A program made the position numbers and the translations under genes. Under the pieces are notes generated by a model, which was not told where the DNA came from, made no database searches, and was given only the letters and a program-made list of their open reading frames with translations. From contig JADCJJ010000004.1 of NCBI GenBank assembly GCA_020247085.1, positions 1 to 37,893 on the forward strand: a stretch of DNA of 37,893 bases, given 5' to 3'. Of this stretch, positions 1-7,822 are shown piece after piece (position 1 is the stretch's first letter; the number at the start of each line of letters is the position of its first letter). The DNA comes from Myxococcaceae bacterium (GTDB lineage: Bacteria > Myxococcota > Myxococcia > Myxococcales > Myxococcaceae).

Positions 1-318
1 ATCGCCATCGGCCTCTTCCGGAAGGCCGAGTACCGGGCGGCGGGGTTGACGTCGCTGCCGCTCGAGAAGGGCGACGACGTGGCCCGGGCCCACGCGCTGG
101 GCTACTTGGCGCTGATGCTCCCGGTGAGCGCCCTGCCCTTCTTCGTCGGGGTCTCGGGCTGGGGGTACCTCGCTGCGGCGCTCGCGCTCGGGGCCTGGTG
201 GGGGTGGGTGGGCCTCGAGGGCTGGCGGACGAAGGGCGACGCGCGCTGGGCGCGGAAGCTGTTCGCGACTTCGCTCGTCTACCTCACCGGGTTGTTCGCC
301 GCGCTGGCGGTGGGTTGA
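1..318 (+). CDS. ctaB: Heme O synthase (protoheme IX farnesyltransferase), C-terminal part
   Basis: This is a partial gene open at the left edge; 105 codons are visible, ending in TGA at 316-318. The reading begins IAIGLFRKAEYRAAG and continues with a Leu-Pro-Leu-Glu-Lys segment, then two or three hydrophobic helices (about residues 35-52, 56-75 and 88-105). This matches the end of the CyoE/CtaB UbiA-type prenyltransferases, where an 'ALFRKxDYxxAG..MLP' stretch precedes the last membrane helices and an 'RRLFxxSLxYL' motif (here ARKLFATSLVYL). The family attaches a farnesyl group to heme b in the inner membrane, a step towards heme a for cytochrome oxidase. The active-site aspartate motifs lie outside the window, so activity cannot be checked here. 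An ATG at 46 is internal and is not the start. Confidence 0.8.
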   Translation: MAIGLFRKAEYRAAGLTSLPLEKGDDVARAHALGYLALMLPVSALPFFVGVSGWGYLAAALALGAWWGWVGLEGWRTKGDARWARKLFATSLVYLTGLFAALAVG

Positions 319-366
319 CGCGAACCAGGGGCCGGAGAGCCCTCGCCCCGGGTCTCTGACACCTCA

Positions 367-400
367 GGTCAGCCCGGCTGACCCGGGGCTTGTCGGCCCC
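367..400. other. Tandem inverted repeats in the gap after ctaB
   Basis: GGTCAGCC at 367-374 and GGCTGACC at 376-383 form a perfect inverted repeat around a single C. Directly after it, GGGGC at 385-389 can pair with GCCCC at 396-400 across a six-base loop. The site sits between the end of the heme O synthase gene (318) and the RRE-like gene (515). It could help end transcription, although no T-run follows, or the 17-bp near-palindrome could be an operator. Either role is inference. Confidence 0.3.
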
Positions 401-514
401 ACCCTGTCGGACTAGAGCCCCCGGACGTCGTCCTCGACGCTGAAGGTCGGTGCCCTGCGGCTTGCTGAGCCTCCTCAACTGCCCGAGATGGCGAAGGATT
501 CAGGAGTTCAGACG

Positions 515-817
515 ATGATGGTCGCCCTCACTTCCGAGACCGTGGTGCGTGTGCACCCCGATGCGGTGGTTCAGCGGGTGGGAGGCCGGTTCATGGCCGC
601 GACGGCGGACGACTGCTTGCATAGCTTCGAGGCGCCGGACGGGTCGGTTTCGGAGGTAGGAGAACGGATCATCGAGCTGGTGGACGGGTCCAGGAGCATC
701 GGCGGCATCGTCGACGTCCTGGTAGAGGAGTTCGAGGTCTCGCGCGAGGTCGCCGAGGTCGACACGAGGCAGTTCATCGAGTTGCTTTTGGGTAAGCTGG
801 TGCTCACCGCGGCGTGA
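515..817 (+). CDS. PqqD-like protein (RiPP recognition element family)
   Basis: This is a 100-residue soluble protein. The C-terminal half (about residues 50-98: VGERIIELVDGSRSIGG, a 'VLVEEFEVSREV' helix, then FIELLLGKLVL) has the winged-helix pattern of PqqD: an N-terminal strand pair, 'aexIwxLlDGxrTvaeIv..L', and a terminal 'fLxxLxxkGLv'. Proteins of this family bind leader peptides of ribosomally made, modified peptides and hand them to modifying enzymes. I chose ATG 515 because AGGAG at 502-506 lies eight bases upstream; an in-frame ATG at 488 lacks such a site. The next gene starts 39 bases after the stop, so co-transcription is likely. No radical SAM, YcaO or other modifying enzyme is visible in the window, so its partner is unknown. 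Family assignment is fairly sure; the peptide-binding role is inferred. Confidence 0.7.
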   Translation: MMVALTSETVVRVHPDAVVQRVGGRFMAATADDCLHSFEAPDGSVSEVGERIIELVDGSRSIGGIVDVLVEEFEVSREVAEVDTRQFIELLLGKLVLTAA

Positions 818-856
818 ATCGGCCGCTGGGGGCGAAGCACCATGGGAGACGTGCGA

Positions 857-3800
857 ATGAATCGGGCGGTTTCGGTGCGGGTTGGAGCGATGTTCGCGGC
901 GGTGGTGGCGTTGGGGTCGGGGTGCCCTCCTGCGCCGAGTGATTGCACGGACCTGGTCATCGACACGACCCCGGCGAACGACGCGACCGATGTGAATCAG
1001 GTCGCCGACGTGGTGGCCAGTCTGCGGCGGGGCCCGACGACGCCGGTGGCGGTGGCGACGGGGCGCATCTCGATTCGCGCGGCCGGCGAGAGCGACTTCG
1101 GGGCTGCGGCCGACGCGACGACGGTGGCCGAGGCGAGCGCGACGTTCGCCGGGCGCATGTTCAAGGCGGGCGTGAACGCGTTTCGGGTGACGCTGACGGA
1201 GAAGGACTCGACCTGCGCGGTGACGAAGGACGTGAGCATCACGGTGAAAGAGGCCGTGATGCCGCCGCCGGTCATCGCGGGCTGCGACTTCCCACAGGAC
1301 GCGAACCGCGACGGAGCGCTGAACGGGTCTGAGCTGCCTGGCGGGAGCAACATCGTCGTCCGCGTGCGGACGAACGCCGGCACGGGGGCGGGCGCGACGT
1401 TCTCGGTGCCCAACGGCACGCCGGCCCAGGCCACGGTGACGAACGACGTGGCGCAGGTGGCGGCCCCGGCGCCGGCGATGGACGGGCTGTTCGCGGTCAC
1501 CGGCACGGTGGCGAGGGGCGCGGCGATGGTGACGTGCAGCCCCACGATTCGCGTCCAGCGGACGGCGGGGTGCACCGTCGAGAACACGACGGACCAGTCG
1601 CCCCGGGGCCCGATGGGCGACGCCGACCCGATGACGGCCGGATATCAGGTTCGCACGACCGCGGCGCGCGTGACTGGGACGGTTGCGGCGGCGTCGATGC
1701 GCCTCGGCGGGAACACGCGGGCCATCGACCTGGCGACGATGGCGGCGGCCTCGGCCGACTTCACGGTCGCGAACACGGGCACGCAGTCGTACATGGCGAC
1801 GCTCGAGGCGACTGATGCCGTCGGCAACGCGTGTCAGGTGATGAGCGGAACGCGGGTGGTGCCTGTGGACTTCGACCCGCCGTCCGTGACGATCGCGGCG
1901 CCGACGACGGCCGACGGAGGTCCGGCGCTCATCACCCGCTCCCCGGTGTCGGTGGTGGCGAACGTCGGCATGGGAGACAACGGCGCGACGGCGTGCGCGT
2001 TTCTCGGCGCGACCCAGGTCGACTGCACGACCGTGATGAACGGCGCAGCGGTGCTCTCGGTGCCCTTCGCCTCGGACGGGACGCGCACGGTGACGGTGCG
2101 GGTGACCGACGTCGCTGGCAACGTCGGCTCGGCGGCCGTGACGATCGACGTCGTCCTCTCGGGGTGTGGCGTCGCCTTCTTCGCGCCGCCGTCGAACCCG
2201 GCCCTCATCATCGCGTCGCAGGCGCCGGGTGGAAACTTCACCTTCCGGACGGCGAGCAAGGGCGTGTGCGTGGGTCAGCCGGCCCGCCTCAGCCGCGCCG
2301 TCGTGTCGCCAGACGGAGGCACGTCGATGTTCACGTCGGTCGGGAGCGCCACCCTCACGGCGAGAGCGCTGGGCGACGGAGGCTCGGACGCCGTCGCAGC
2401 CTTCGTGGCGCCGGTCACAAGTGGCGGATACGTGTTTCGGGCTGAGGTGGACAACTTCGGAGATGGGGGCATCGATAGCGCCACCGTGGACGTCAGCGTG
2501 GACCTCGAGGGCCCGGCCATCACGAGCCCTGTCGTGGCGACGGGCCAGACCCGCGCCGTCATCAACGCCTCGCAAGACTCGAACCCAGCGGTCGCCGGAG
2601 CCCAGCGGCTGCTGACCTTCACGGGCCGAATTCCGGCTGGTGGCCGGGCCGATGTCTGCACCACGCAGACCTTCACGGGCGCCGTCGAGGGTGACTGCGG
2701 CACCGGCTGGTTCCGGCTGGCGCAGAGCGTGACGAGCCCTGCCAACGCCTTCACATTCCCCGAGGGCGCGTACCAGCTCAAGGTCGTCATCGTCGCCGGC
2801 GCGACCCGCACCGAATCCCCCGCGGTTCCGGTCACGGTCGACACGGTGCGGCCGTGCGTCCTGGCGAGCTCCGTCCGCTTCCCGCAGGACTCGAACATGG
2901 ACGGGCGCCTGAACGCGACGGAGCTCGGAGCGAGTTCGCCCAACCTCGAGTTCCAGCTCGACCCGGCGTGCGGTGACGTGAACCTCTCGACGCTGGCCAC
3001 GACGGCACCGGTTTCTGCCCGCGAGGTCGTCTCCGGAGCGCCCGCCGCGGCGCTGAACGTGCCCGCCGACGTGTCGTTCGACATGGCCACGGGGCGCGTT
3101 CGGGTCAGCCTCACGCAGGCGGTCGCGAACGAGCGTGACTACACGCTCTTCGTCCAACTGCAGGACGCGGTGGGCAACACCAACTTGTTCTCGGCGGCGC
3201 CCAACCCCGCGGTGGGGAGCGTTCGCGTCGACCGGACGGCGCCGAACTGCGACCTGGTGGCCCCAACGTTGACGACGCTGAACAACTCGAGCGTGCCTGG
3301 CGGCGCGCTCCCCGTCACCATCGCGACGGCGGCCGACGTCGGGACGAACGGCGTCACCGTGACCCTTCAGGGGCTGGCGCCGCTGAGCGCCACGCCCTCG
3401 GGGGCGGGCAACCAGGCCACCGCGACCTTCATGGGGCTGGCAGGTACCAATACCCGAACGCTCACCGCGACGTGTCGCGACGCCTCGGGGAACACCGCGA
3501 GCACTCCGATGCGGACGCTCGTCATCGACCTCGACAACCCGACGTGCTCCATCGCTTCGCCGAGCGTCGCGGCGTCGCCCTACTCCGACCTGAGCATCAC
3601 CACCACCGTGAACGTGTCGGGCGCCGACGGGCGCACGGTGACGGTGTCGTCGACCCAGGGTGGGTCTCGCGGCGCGCTGACGGTTGCGTCAGGCGTAGCG
3701 ACCGGGCCCATCACATACTTGAACGGCACGCAGGACGTCTCGGTGTCGCTGACCGACGCGGCCGGAAACCCGTGCTCGGCGACGGTGACGGGCATCGTGG

Positions 3801-6283
3801 TGAACTCGCTCGACTGCGGGCTGACGCTCACCAACGCGTTCACGAACGCCAACGGGTCGTGGTTCAACCGTGGCAACACCGGCAACCTGACGGCCACCAG
3901 CGGCACGGCGACCATCACGGCGCAGACGTCGGCCTGCACGCCGGGACGAATGCTGACGCTGGTCCGCACCGGGCCGACGGCGGGGACGCCCATCACGGTC
4001 GCGGACGTTGGAGGGACGGCGACGTTCCCGAACGTGGCGCTCAACGACGGTGAGACGTGGACGGTGTCGGTGCCGAACGGTGCCCGGCCCGCGACGACGA
4101 CGAGCTTCCGCGTCGACCTCGATGCGCCGACCTTTGGCGTGGCGCCGACGCAGCTTGGCCAGGCACGCATCAACGGCACGCTGCTGGCTTCGGCCGGGAC
4201 GACCTTCTTCGTGGCGCCCGCCGACAACCGGAACGTCGAGACGGCAGTCGCGGGCTACTTCGCCGACCTCGCGGCGGGGACAGCCGGCGCGCAGGTGAAC
4301 GTCACCGTCGACTCGGTCGAGGCGTTCGACTTCGCACTGAATGGAACCGTGCGGGTGTTGTTCAAGGGAACGGAGCTGACGAGCCTTCCGGTGACGGAGG
4401 CAGCCCAGACGGTGAGCTTCACGGGCTCCGGCTCGGTAACGCTGCCGCACAACGACTCGGGCGCCTTCGTGGTGCGGGTGACGGATGGCGCGGGCAACAG
4501 CCAGGATTGGTCGTCGACGGCGACCATCGACGTCATCGCCCCGGCCGCGCCGACGGTCAGCCAGACCCTCGGTGACGTACGCATCGCCGAGGTGACCCTC
4601 GGGTGGATGCCGACCTTCGACGACGGGACGACATCGAGTTCGGGTGGCCATGCAGGGTACGACCTTCGATGGTCGACGACCTCGGTGCCGGGAAACAGCG
4701 CGCTGCCGACCTCGACTGATTTCTTCAGCTCGGTCGCGAACCCGGAGCCCAACATCGCGTGGTCGGCGAGCCCGACGAGCAACTTCCGCCTCACGGTGCC
4801 GCCGCTCAACGGGTACTACGTCGTGGTGCGTGCCCGCGACGAGGTGGGCAACTACTCGGCGTATGCGGCGCCGACGGTGCTCAACAATTTCTGGACCGAG
4901 GTGACGATCTCGGCGCCGGCCAGCGCCACGAGCGCGAACTTTGGACAGACCGTCGTTGCGGCCCCGAGTTTGAACAACGACACCATCGCCGATCTCGTCG
5001 TGACGGCCCCGACGCGAACCGGCGGCGGCGCGGTGTTCGTGTACTACGGTGCAGCAGGCTTCGCGTCGCAGACGACGTGCGGGGCGGGCTGTCAGGAGCT
5101 CACACCATCAGATGCGGCGGCAGGTCAGTTCGGCAGCGACATCGGCACGGGAGGTAACGTGGGCGACGTGGCCGGCGAGAACAAGCCGGACCTGGTGGTG
5201 GCTCAGGTATCGACCGCAGCAGCCCCGGCGAATGGTGGTCGTGTCGTGATCTTCTTCGGGTCGTCGGGCGCCACAGTCGACCCTGCGCAGTCGATCGAGA
5301 TTCGCGGCGACACCAGCTTCCGAATTGGGTTTACGGCTCGAATCATCCCGTCAATCGACGGCGATGCGTTGGACGAGCTTGCGCTCGCAGCTCCGACGGC
5401 CAACGCGAACCAGGGCCGGCTCTACGTCTTCCGCGGACGGAGCAGGAGCGCGTGGGTCACTGCTCGGACCAGCACTGACCCCGCCACGATGGTGCCTTTC
5501 ATTCCAATCACCTCGGCCGACTATGTCGTTGATGGGCCGACTCCACTTCTCTCCACGGCTGGCAACGCCTTCGGTCAGAATCGCTTCGGGCTCGTCAGCC
5601 TCGGTGACATCAACGCAGACAGCCGACCAGACATTGCGATTCCGACCTCGCGGGCGTCGATCAACCGGTATCGGGTCTACTCAGGGGCAGCCATTGCTTC
5701 GTCTTCTCCGGCTTCTCCGCTGCCAGGCACGAGTTTCATCGCAGAGTTCGTACAGACGGCGGCGACGAACACGTCGCCTGCGGCTGGTCTTGGGGCAAGT
5801 TCCGTCGGCGGGCTCGACGTCATCGATTCGACGGCTCCCGACCTGGTGACCTCGTTCCAGGGTGCTGGCGGTGGAGGCAAGGTCTACATCTTCTCGGCGC
5901 CTGTTCCGATGATGAGCGGGAGCCCCACGCCGACGATCGAGCTGACTGGGCCGCTCACGTTTGGCGCGCAGCTCTCCCTGGCACGCCTCAACGGAGCAGC
6001 CGACCCCCGCATCGACGTGGTCGCGGGCATGGCTCAGACGAGTGGCAATGTCGCGTTCGTCTTGTACGGACAGACTGGACTTCGTCCCTACGCCGGTTCA
6101 GCCCCCAATGTGGTTGGCTCATCCGTCGAATTCTGGCTGAGTCGGTTTGATGCGGCAGCGGTCACTGGAAACACCCTCAGCGCTCTGGGTGGGTCGAACA
6201 CCTCGGGTGACGTCGACGGAAATGGCAATGCTGACCTGGCCCTCGGTGACCGAATCACCGGTCTTGTGAAGGTGTGGCGATGA
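857..6283 (+). CDS. Giant secreted Ig-like / FN3 / seven-repeat FG-GAP surface protein
   Basis: This protein of about 1,808 residues starts at ATG 857, where GGGAG (844-848) gives good spacing; ATG 842 is in frame but has a poorer site. The N-terminus is a signal peptide ending near a Cys (VALGSGC), possibly but not convincingly a lipobox. Residues about 25-1220 are repeated Ig-like beta-sandwich modules with 'D.DxPxxxIxxP' linkers and paired cysteines. Two EF-hand-type loops, at residues about 148-159 and 678-689, each follow an 'FPQD' motif. Residues about 1224-1345 resemble a fibronectin type III domain (LRWSTTSVPG, VVRARDEVGNYSAYA). Residues about 1346-1808 hold seven FG-GAP repeats, some with Ca-binding DxNxDxxxD forms (DINADSRPD, DVDGNGNAD), giving an integrin-alpha-like propeller. 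The likely role is a cell-surface or released adhesion or scaffold protein. The stop TGA (6281-6283) overlaps the start of the next gene. Confidence 0.85.
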   Translation: MNRAVSVRVGAMFAAVVALGSGCPPAPSDCTDLVIDTTPANDATDVNQVADVVASLRRGPTTPVAVATGRISIRAAGESDFGAAADATTVAEASATFAGRMFKAGVNAFRVTLTEKDSTCAVTKDVSITVKEAVMPPPVIAGCDFPQDANRDGALNGSELPGGSNIVVRVRTNAGTGAGATFSVPNGTPAQATVTNDVAQVAAPAPAMDGLFAVTGTVARGAAMVTCSPTIRVQRTAGCTVENTTDQSPRGPMGDADPMTAGYQVRTTAARVTGTVAAASMRLGGNTRAIDLATMAAASADFTVANTGTQSYMATLEATDAVGNACQVMSGTRVVPVDFDPPSVTIAAPTTADGGPALITRSPVSVVANVGMGDNGATACAFLGATQVDCTTVMNGAAVLSVPFASDGTRTVTVRVTDVAGNVGSAAVTIDVVLSGCGVAFFAPPSNPALIIASQAPGGNFTFRTASKGVCVGQPARLSRAVVSPDGGTSMFTSVGSATLTARALGDGGSDAVAAFVAPVTSGGYVFRAEVDNFGDGGIDSATVDVSVDLEGPAITSPVVATGQTRAVINASQDSNPAVAGAQRLLTFTGRIPAGGRADVCTTQTFTGAVEGDCGTGWFRLAQSVTSPANAFTFPEGAYQLKVVIVAGATRTESPAVPVTVDTVRPCVLASSVRFPQDSNMDGRLNATELGASSPNLEFQLDPACGDVNLSTLATTAPVSAREVVSGAPAAALNVPADVSFDMATGRVRVSLTQAVANERDYTLFVQLQDAVGNTNLFSAAPNPAVGSVRVDRTAPNCDLVAPTLTTLNNSSVPGGALPVTIATAADVGTNGVTVTLQGLAPLSATPSGAGNQATATFMGLAGTNTRTLTATCRDASGNTASTPMRTLVIDLDNPTCSIASPSVAASPYSDLSITTTVNVSGADGRTVTVSSTQGGSRGALTVASGVATGPITYLNGTQDVSVSLTDAAGNPCSATVTGIVVNSLDCGLTLTNAFTNANGSWFNRGNTGNLTATSGTATITAQTSACTPGRMLTLVRTGPTAGTPITVADVGGTATFPNVALNDGETWTVSVPNGARPATTTSFRVDLDAPTFGVAPTQLGQARINGTLLASAGTTFFVAPADNRNVETAVAGYFADLAAGTAGAQVNVTVDSVEAFDFALNGTVRVLFKGTELTSLPVTEAAQTVSFTGSGSVTLPHNDSGAFVVRVTDGAGNSQDWSSTATIDVIAPAAPTVSQTLGDVRIAEVTLGWMPTFDDGTTSSSGGHAGYDLRWSTTSVPGNSALPTSTDFFSSVANPEPNIAWSASPTSNFRLTVPPLNGYYVVVRARDEVGNYSAYAAPTVLNNFWTEVTISAPASATSANFGQTVVAAPSLNNDTIADLVVTAPTRTGGGAVFVYYGAAGFASQTTCGAGCQELTPSDAAAGQFGSDIGTGGNVGDVAGENKPDLVVAQVSTAAAPANGGRVVIFFGSSGATVDPAQSIEIRGDTSFRIGFTARIIPSIDGDALDELALAAPTANANQGRLYVFRGRSRSAWVTARTSTDPATMVPFIPITSADYVVDGPTPLLSTAGNAFGQNRFGLVSLGDINADSRPDIAIPTSRASINRYRVYSGAAIASSSPASPLPGTSFIAEFVQTAATNTSPAAGLGASSVGGLDVIDSTAPDLVTSFQGAGGGGKVYIFSAPVPMMSGSPTPTIELTGPLTFGAQLSLARLNGAADPRIDVVAGMAQTSGNVAFVLYGQTGLRPYAGSAPNVVGSSVEFWLSRFDAAAVTGNTLSALGGSNTSGDVDGNGNADLALGDRITGLVKVWR

Positions 6284-6450
6284 AGACGAACTCCGCGAAG
6301 AAGCGCCCCTACGTGAAGCCGATCGTGTCGACGCTCGCGCTGCTCCCGAGTTCGACCGTGCTCTTGGCCTGCACGAACCAAGTGGACTGCTACGGGAACG
6401 GGACGTGCTGCGCGCCGGACGTTGACGCATGCGTTCTTGACTGTCCGTGA
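6280..6450 (+). CDS. Small six-cysteine peptide, possible RiPP precursor or lipopeptide
   Basis: This 56-codon gene begins with ATG 6280-6282, overlapping the TGA of the giant surface-protein gene (ATGA), which suggests coupled translation. Residues 1-14 are basic and polar and include KKRPYVKP; residues 15-30 are hydrophobic (IVSTLALLPSSTVLLA). Residues 31-56 are rich in Cys (31, 37, 43, 44, 51, 55), Asp and Asn. Two readings compete. (1) RiPP precursor: the YxxPxV motif resembles leader motifs bound by RRE domains, and a PqqD-like RRE protein is encoded two genes upstream. (2) Small lipoprotein: a basic n-region, hydrophobic h-region and 'LLAC' lipobox would lipidate Cys31 and leave a 26-residue Cys-rich tail. 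I do not recognise a named family. No peptidase or exporter is dedicated to it, although an ABC transporter operon follows 440 bases on. Confidence 0.6.
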   Translation: MKTNSAKKRPYVKPIVSTLALLPSSTVLLACTNQVDCYGNGTCCAPDVDACVLDCP

Positions 6451-6889
6451 TTGGAGCTCGTCGGTCTTCGTCAGGCTGAATCCACGTGCCGTGGGTCCAT
6501 CGACCATGGAGGTCGGGGCTGTCGACCGGGTCCAATCGCGCAGAGCCGCGCCGGGCAGTTTTCAGTGGCCAGTACGCCTGTCGGGCAACGTGGCAAGACG
6601 CGCCCCAAGCTCGCGTCGCGTGGGCACGCTCTGAGCGGTCCGTAACGCTCACGGTCGATGCAACCGCACGTCGAGGCTTCATGTCGTGTAGAGAGGGTTC
6701 TACGAGGGGCTTTCATCCGCAGGGGCTGCCACGGCACGACCGCCCCCCCCACGCGGCGACTCGCCCGCAGTTCCGAGGCGCCCGCTGCGACGAGTGAGTG
6801 TCAGGAAGCCTCGCTCCGTTCCGATTGTTCGACGGATCGTCGCCGACGCGCCTTGACACCCGGGGCTCCCGCATTAATCAGCCCGACCG
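6451..6889. other. Non-coding gap before the Gld-type operon
   Basis: No open frame here has convincing protein character on either strand; the possible frames are rich in Arg, Ser and Pro without family motifs. The stretch contains a short hairpin (GTAGA 6688-6692 with TCTAC 6699-6703), a C8 run at 6743-6750, and a candidate promoter at its right end. It looks less GC-skewed than the flanking genes. Confidence 0.5.
6853..6879 (+). promoter_or_regulatory. Candidate sigma-70-like promoter, possibly leaderless start of gldA
   Basis: TTGACA at 6853-6858 is a perfect -35 hexamer. An AT-rich ATTAAT at 6873-6878 (14-base spacer) or TTAATC at 6874-6879 (15-base spacer) could serve as the -10, although the spacing is short. 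The ATG of the next gene is at 6890, about where transcription would begin, and there is no Shine-Dalgarno sequence in the 20 bases before it. The arrangement suggests a leaderless mRNA; this is inference from spacing only. Confidence 0.35.
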
Positions 6890-7822
6890 ATGATTCAGGT
6901 CGACGGCTTGAGCAAATTCTATGGAGAGCACGCAGCCATTCGCGGGCTCTCGTTCAACATCCAGTCGGGCGAGGTGGTCGGGTTCCTCGGCCTCAACGGC
7001 GCGGGTAAGAGCACCACGCTGAAGGTGCTGGGCTGCGTGCTGCTCCCGACCTCGGGGCGCGTCATCGTCGATGGCTTCGACGTCACGCGCGAGCCCCACG
7101 AGATCCGCAAGCGCATCGGGTACCTGCCCGACACGCCGCCCATCTACGACGAGATGTCCGTCGGCGAGTACCTCACCTTCGTCGCCAGGCTCCGCGGCGT
7201 GCCGCAGGCCAACGTCGCCGGCGCCGTCGCCGAGGCCGAGAGGAAGACGGCCATCAGCGAGAAGCACGAGGACGTCATCGGGACGCTGTCGCACGGCTAC
7301 CGGCAGCGCGTCGGCCTCGCGCAGGCCTTGGTGCACAAGCCGAAGCTGCTCATCCTCGACGAGCCCACCGGTGGCCTCGACCCCGTGCAGATCGTCGAGA
7401 TGCGCGAGGTCATCAAGGGCCTCAAGGGCGAGCACACGGTGCTCGTCTCGTCCCACATCCTCGGAGAGATCTCCCAGGTGTGCGATCGCTACCTCGTCAT
7501 TCAGGGTGGCGAGCTCATCGCCCAGGGTACCGAAGCCGAGCTTTCGGACAAACTGGGCTCGGGCGGCCCCATCGAGATTGACTGCATCGGCGCCGCTGGC
7601 CCCACCATCGAGCTGCTGAAGAAGGTCGACGGCGTCTCCGACATCACCCTCGTCAAGCTCGACGGCCAGAACCTGTCGCTCCGCGTCGACGCGAAGACCG
7701 AGCTCCGCCCGGCGCTGGTGAAGGCGCTCGTGCAGGCCAACGTGGCCGTGGTGCGCGTCGACCGCGCCGCCCACCGGCTCGAGAACATCTTCCTCAAGCT
7801 GACCCACGGAAAGGACGCGTGA
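6890..7822 (+). CDS. gldA: ABC transporter ATP-binding protein, GldA type
   Basis: This 310-residue cytoplasmic ATPase drives the transporter formed with the next two genes. Visible motifs are Walker A GLNGAGKST (residues 34-42, Lys40), signature LSHGYRQR (133-140), Walker B LLILDEP (153-159, catalytic Glu158) and H-loop His189. A C-terminal extension of about 100 residues after the nucleotide-binding domain is usual for ABC-2 exporters of the NatA/GldA kind. ATG 6890 has no Shine-Dalgarno sequence, which fits the leaderless promoter noted upstream. Its stop TGA shares a base with the ATG of the permease gene (TGATG at 7820-7824). In Bacteroidetes GldA/F/G are linked to gliding; in other phyla the same set is common with no settled substrate, so the gliding name should not be read as function here. 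Confidence 0.9.
   Translation: MIQVDGLSKFYGEHAAIRGLSFNIQSGEVVGFLGLNGAGKSTTLKVLGCVLLPTSGRVIVDGFDVTREPHEIRKRIGYLPDTPPIYDEMSVGEYLTFVARLRGVPQANVAGAVAEAERKTAISEKHEDVIGTLSHGYRQRVGLAQALVHKPKLLILDEPTGGLDPVQIVEMREVIKGLKGEHTVLVSSHILGEISQVCDRYLVIQGGELIAQGTEAELSDKLGSGGPIEIDCIGAAGPTIELLKKVDGVSDITLVKLDGQNLSLRVDAKTELRPALVKALVQANVAVVRVDRAAHRLENIFLKLTHGKDA

Noticed and set aside
500-3157. An 885-codon open frame on the minus strand
   Set aside because: It is antisense to the giant surface-protein gene, is extremely rich in Arg and His, and has no motif; long shadow frames are expected at this GC content.
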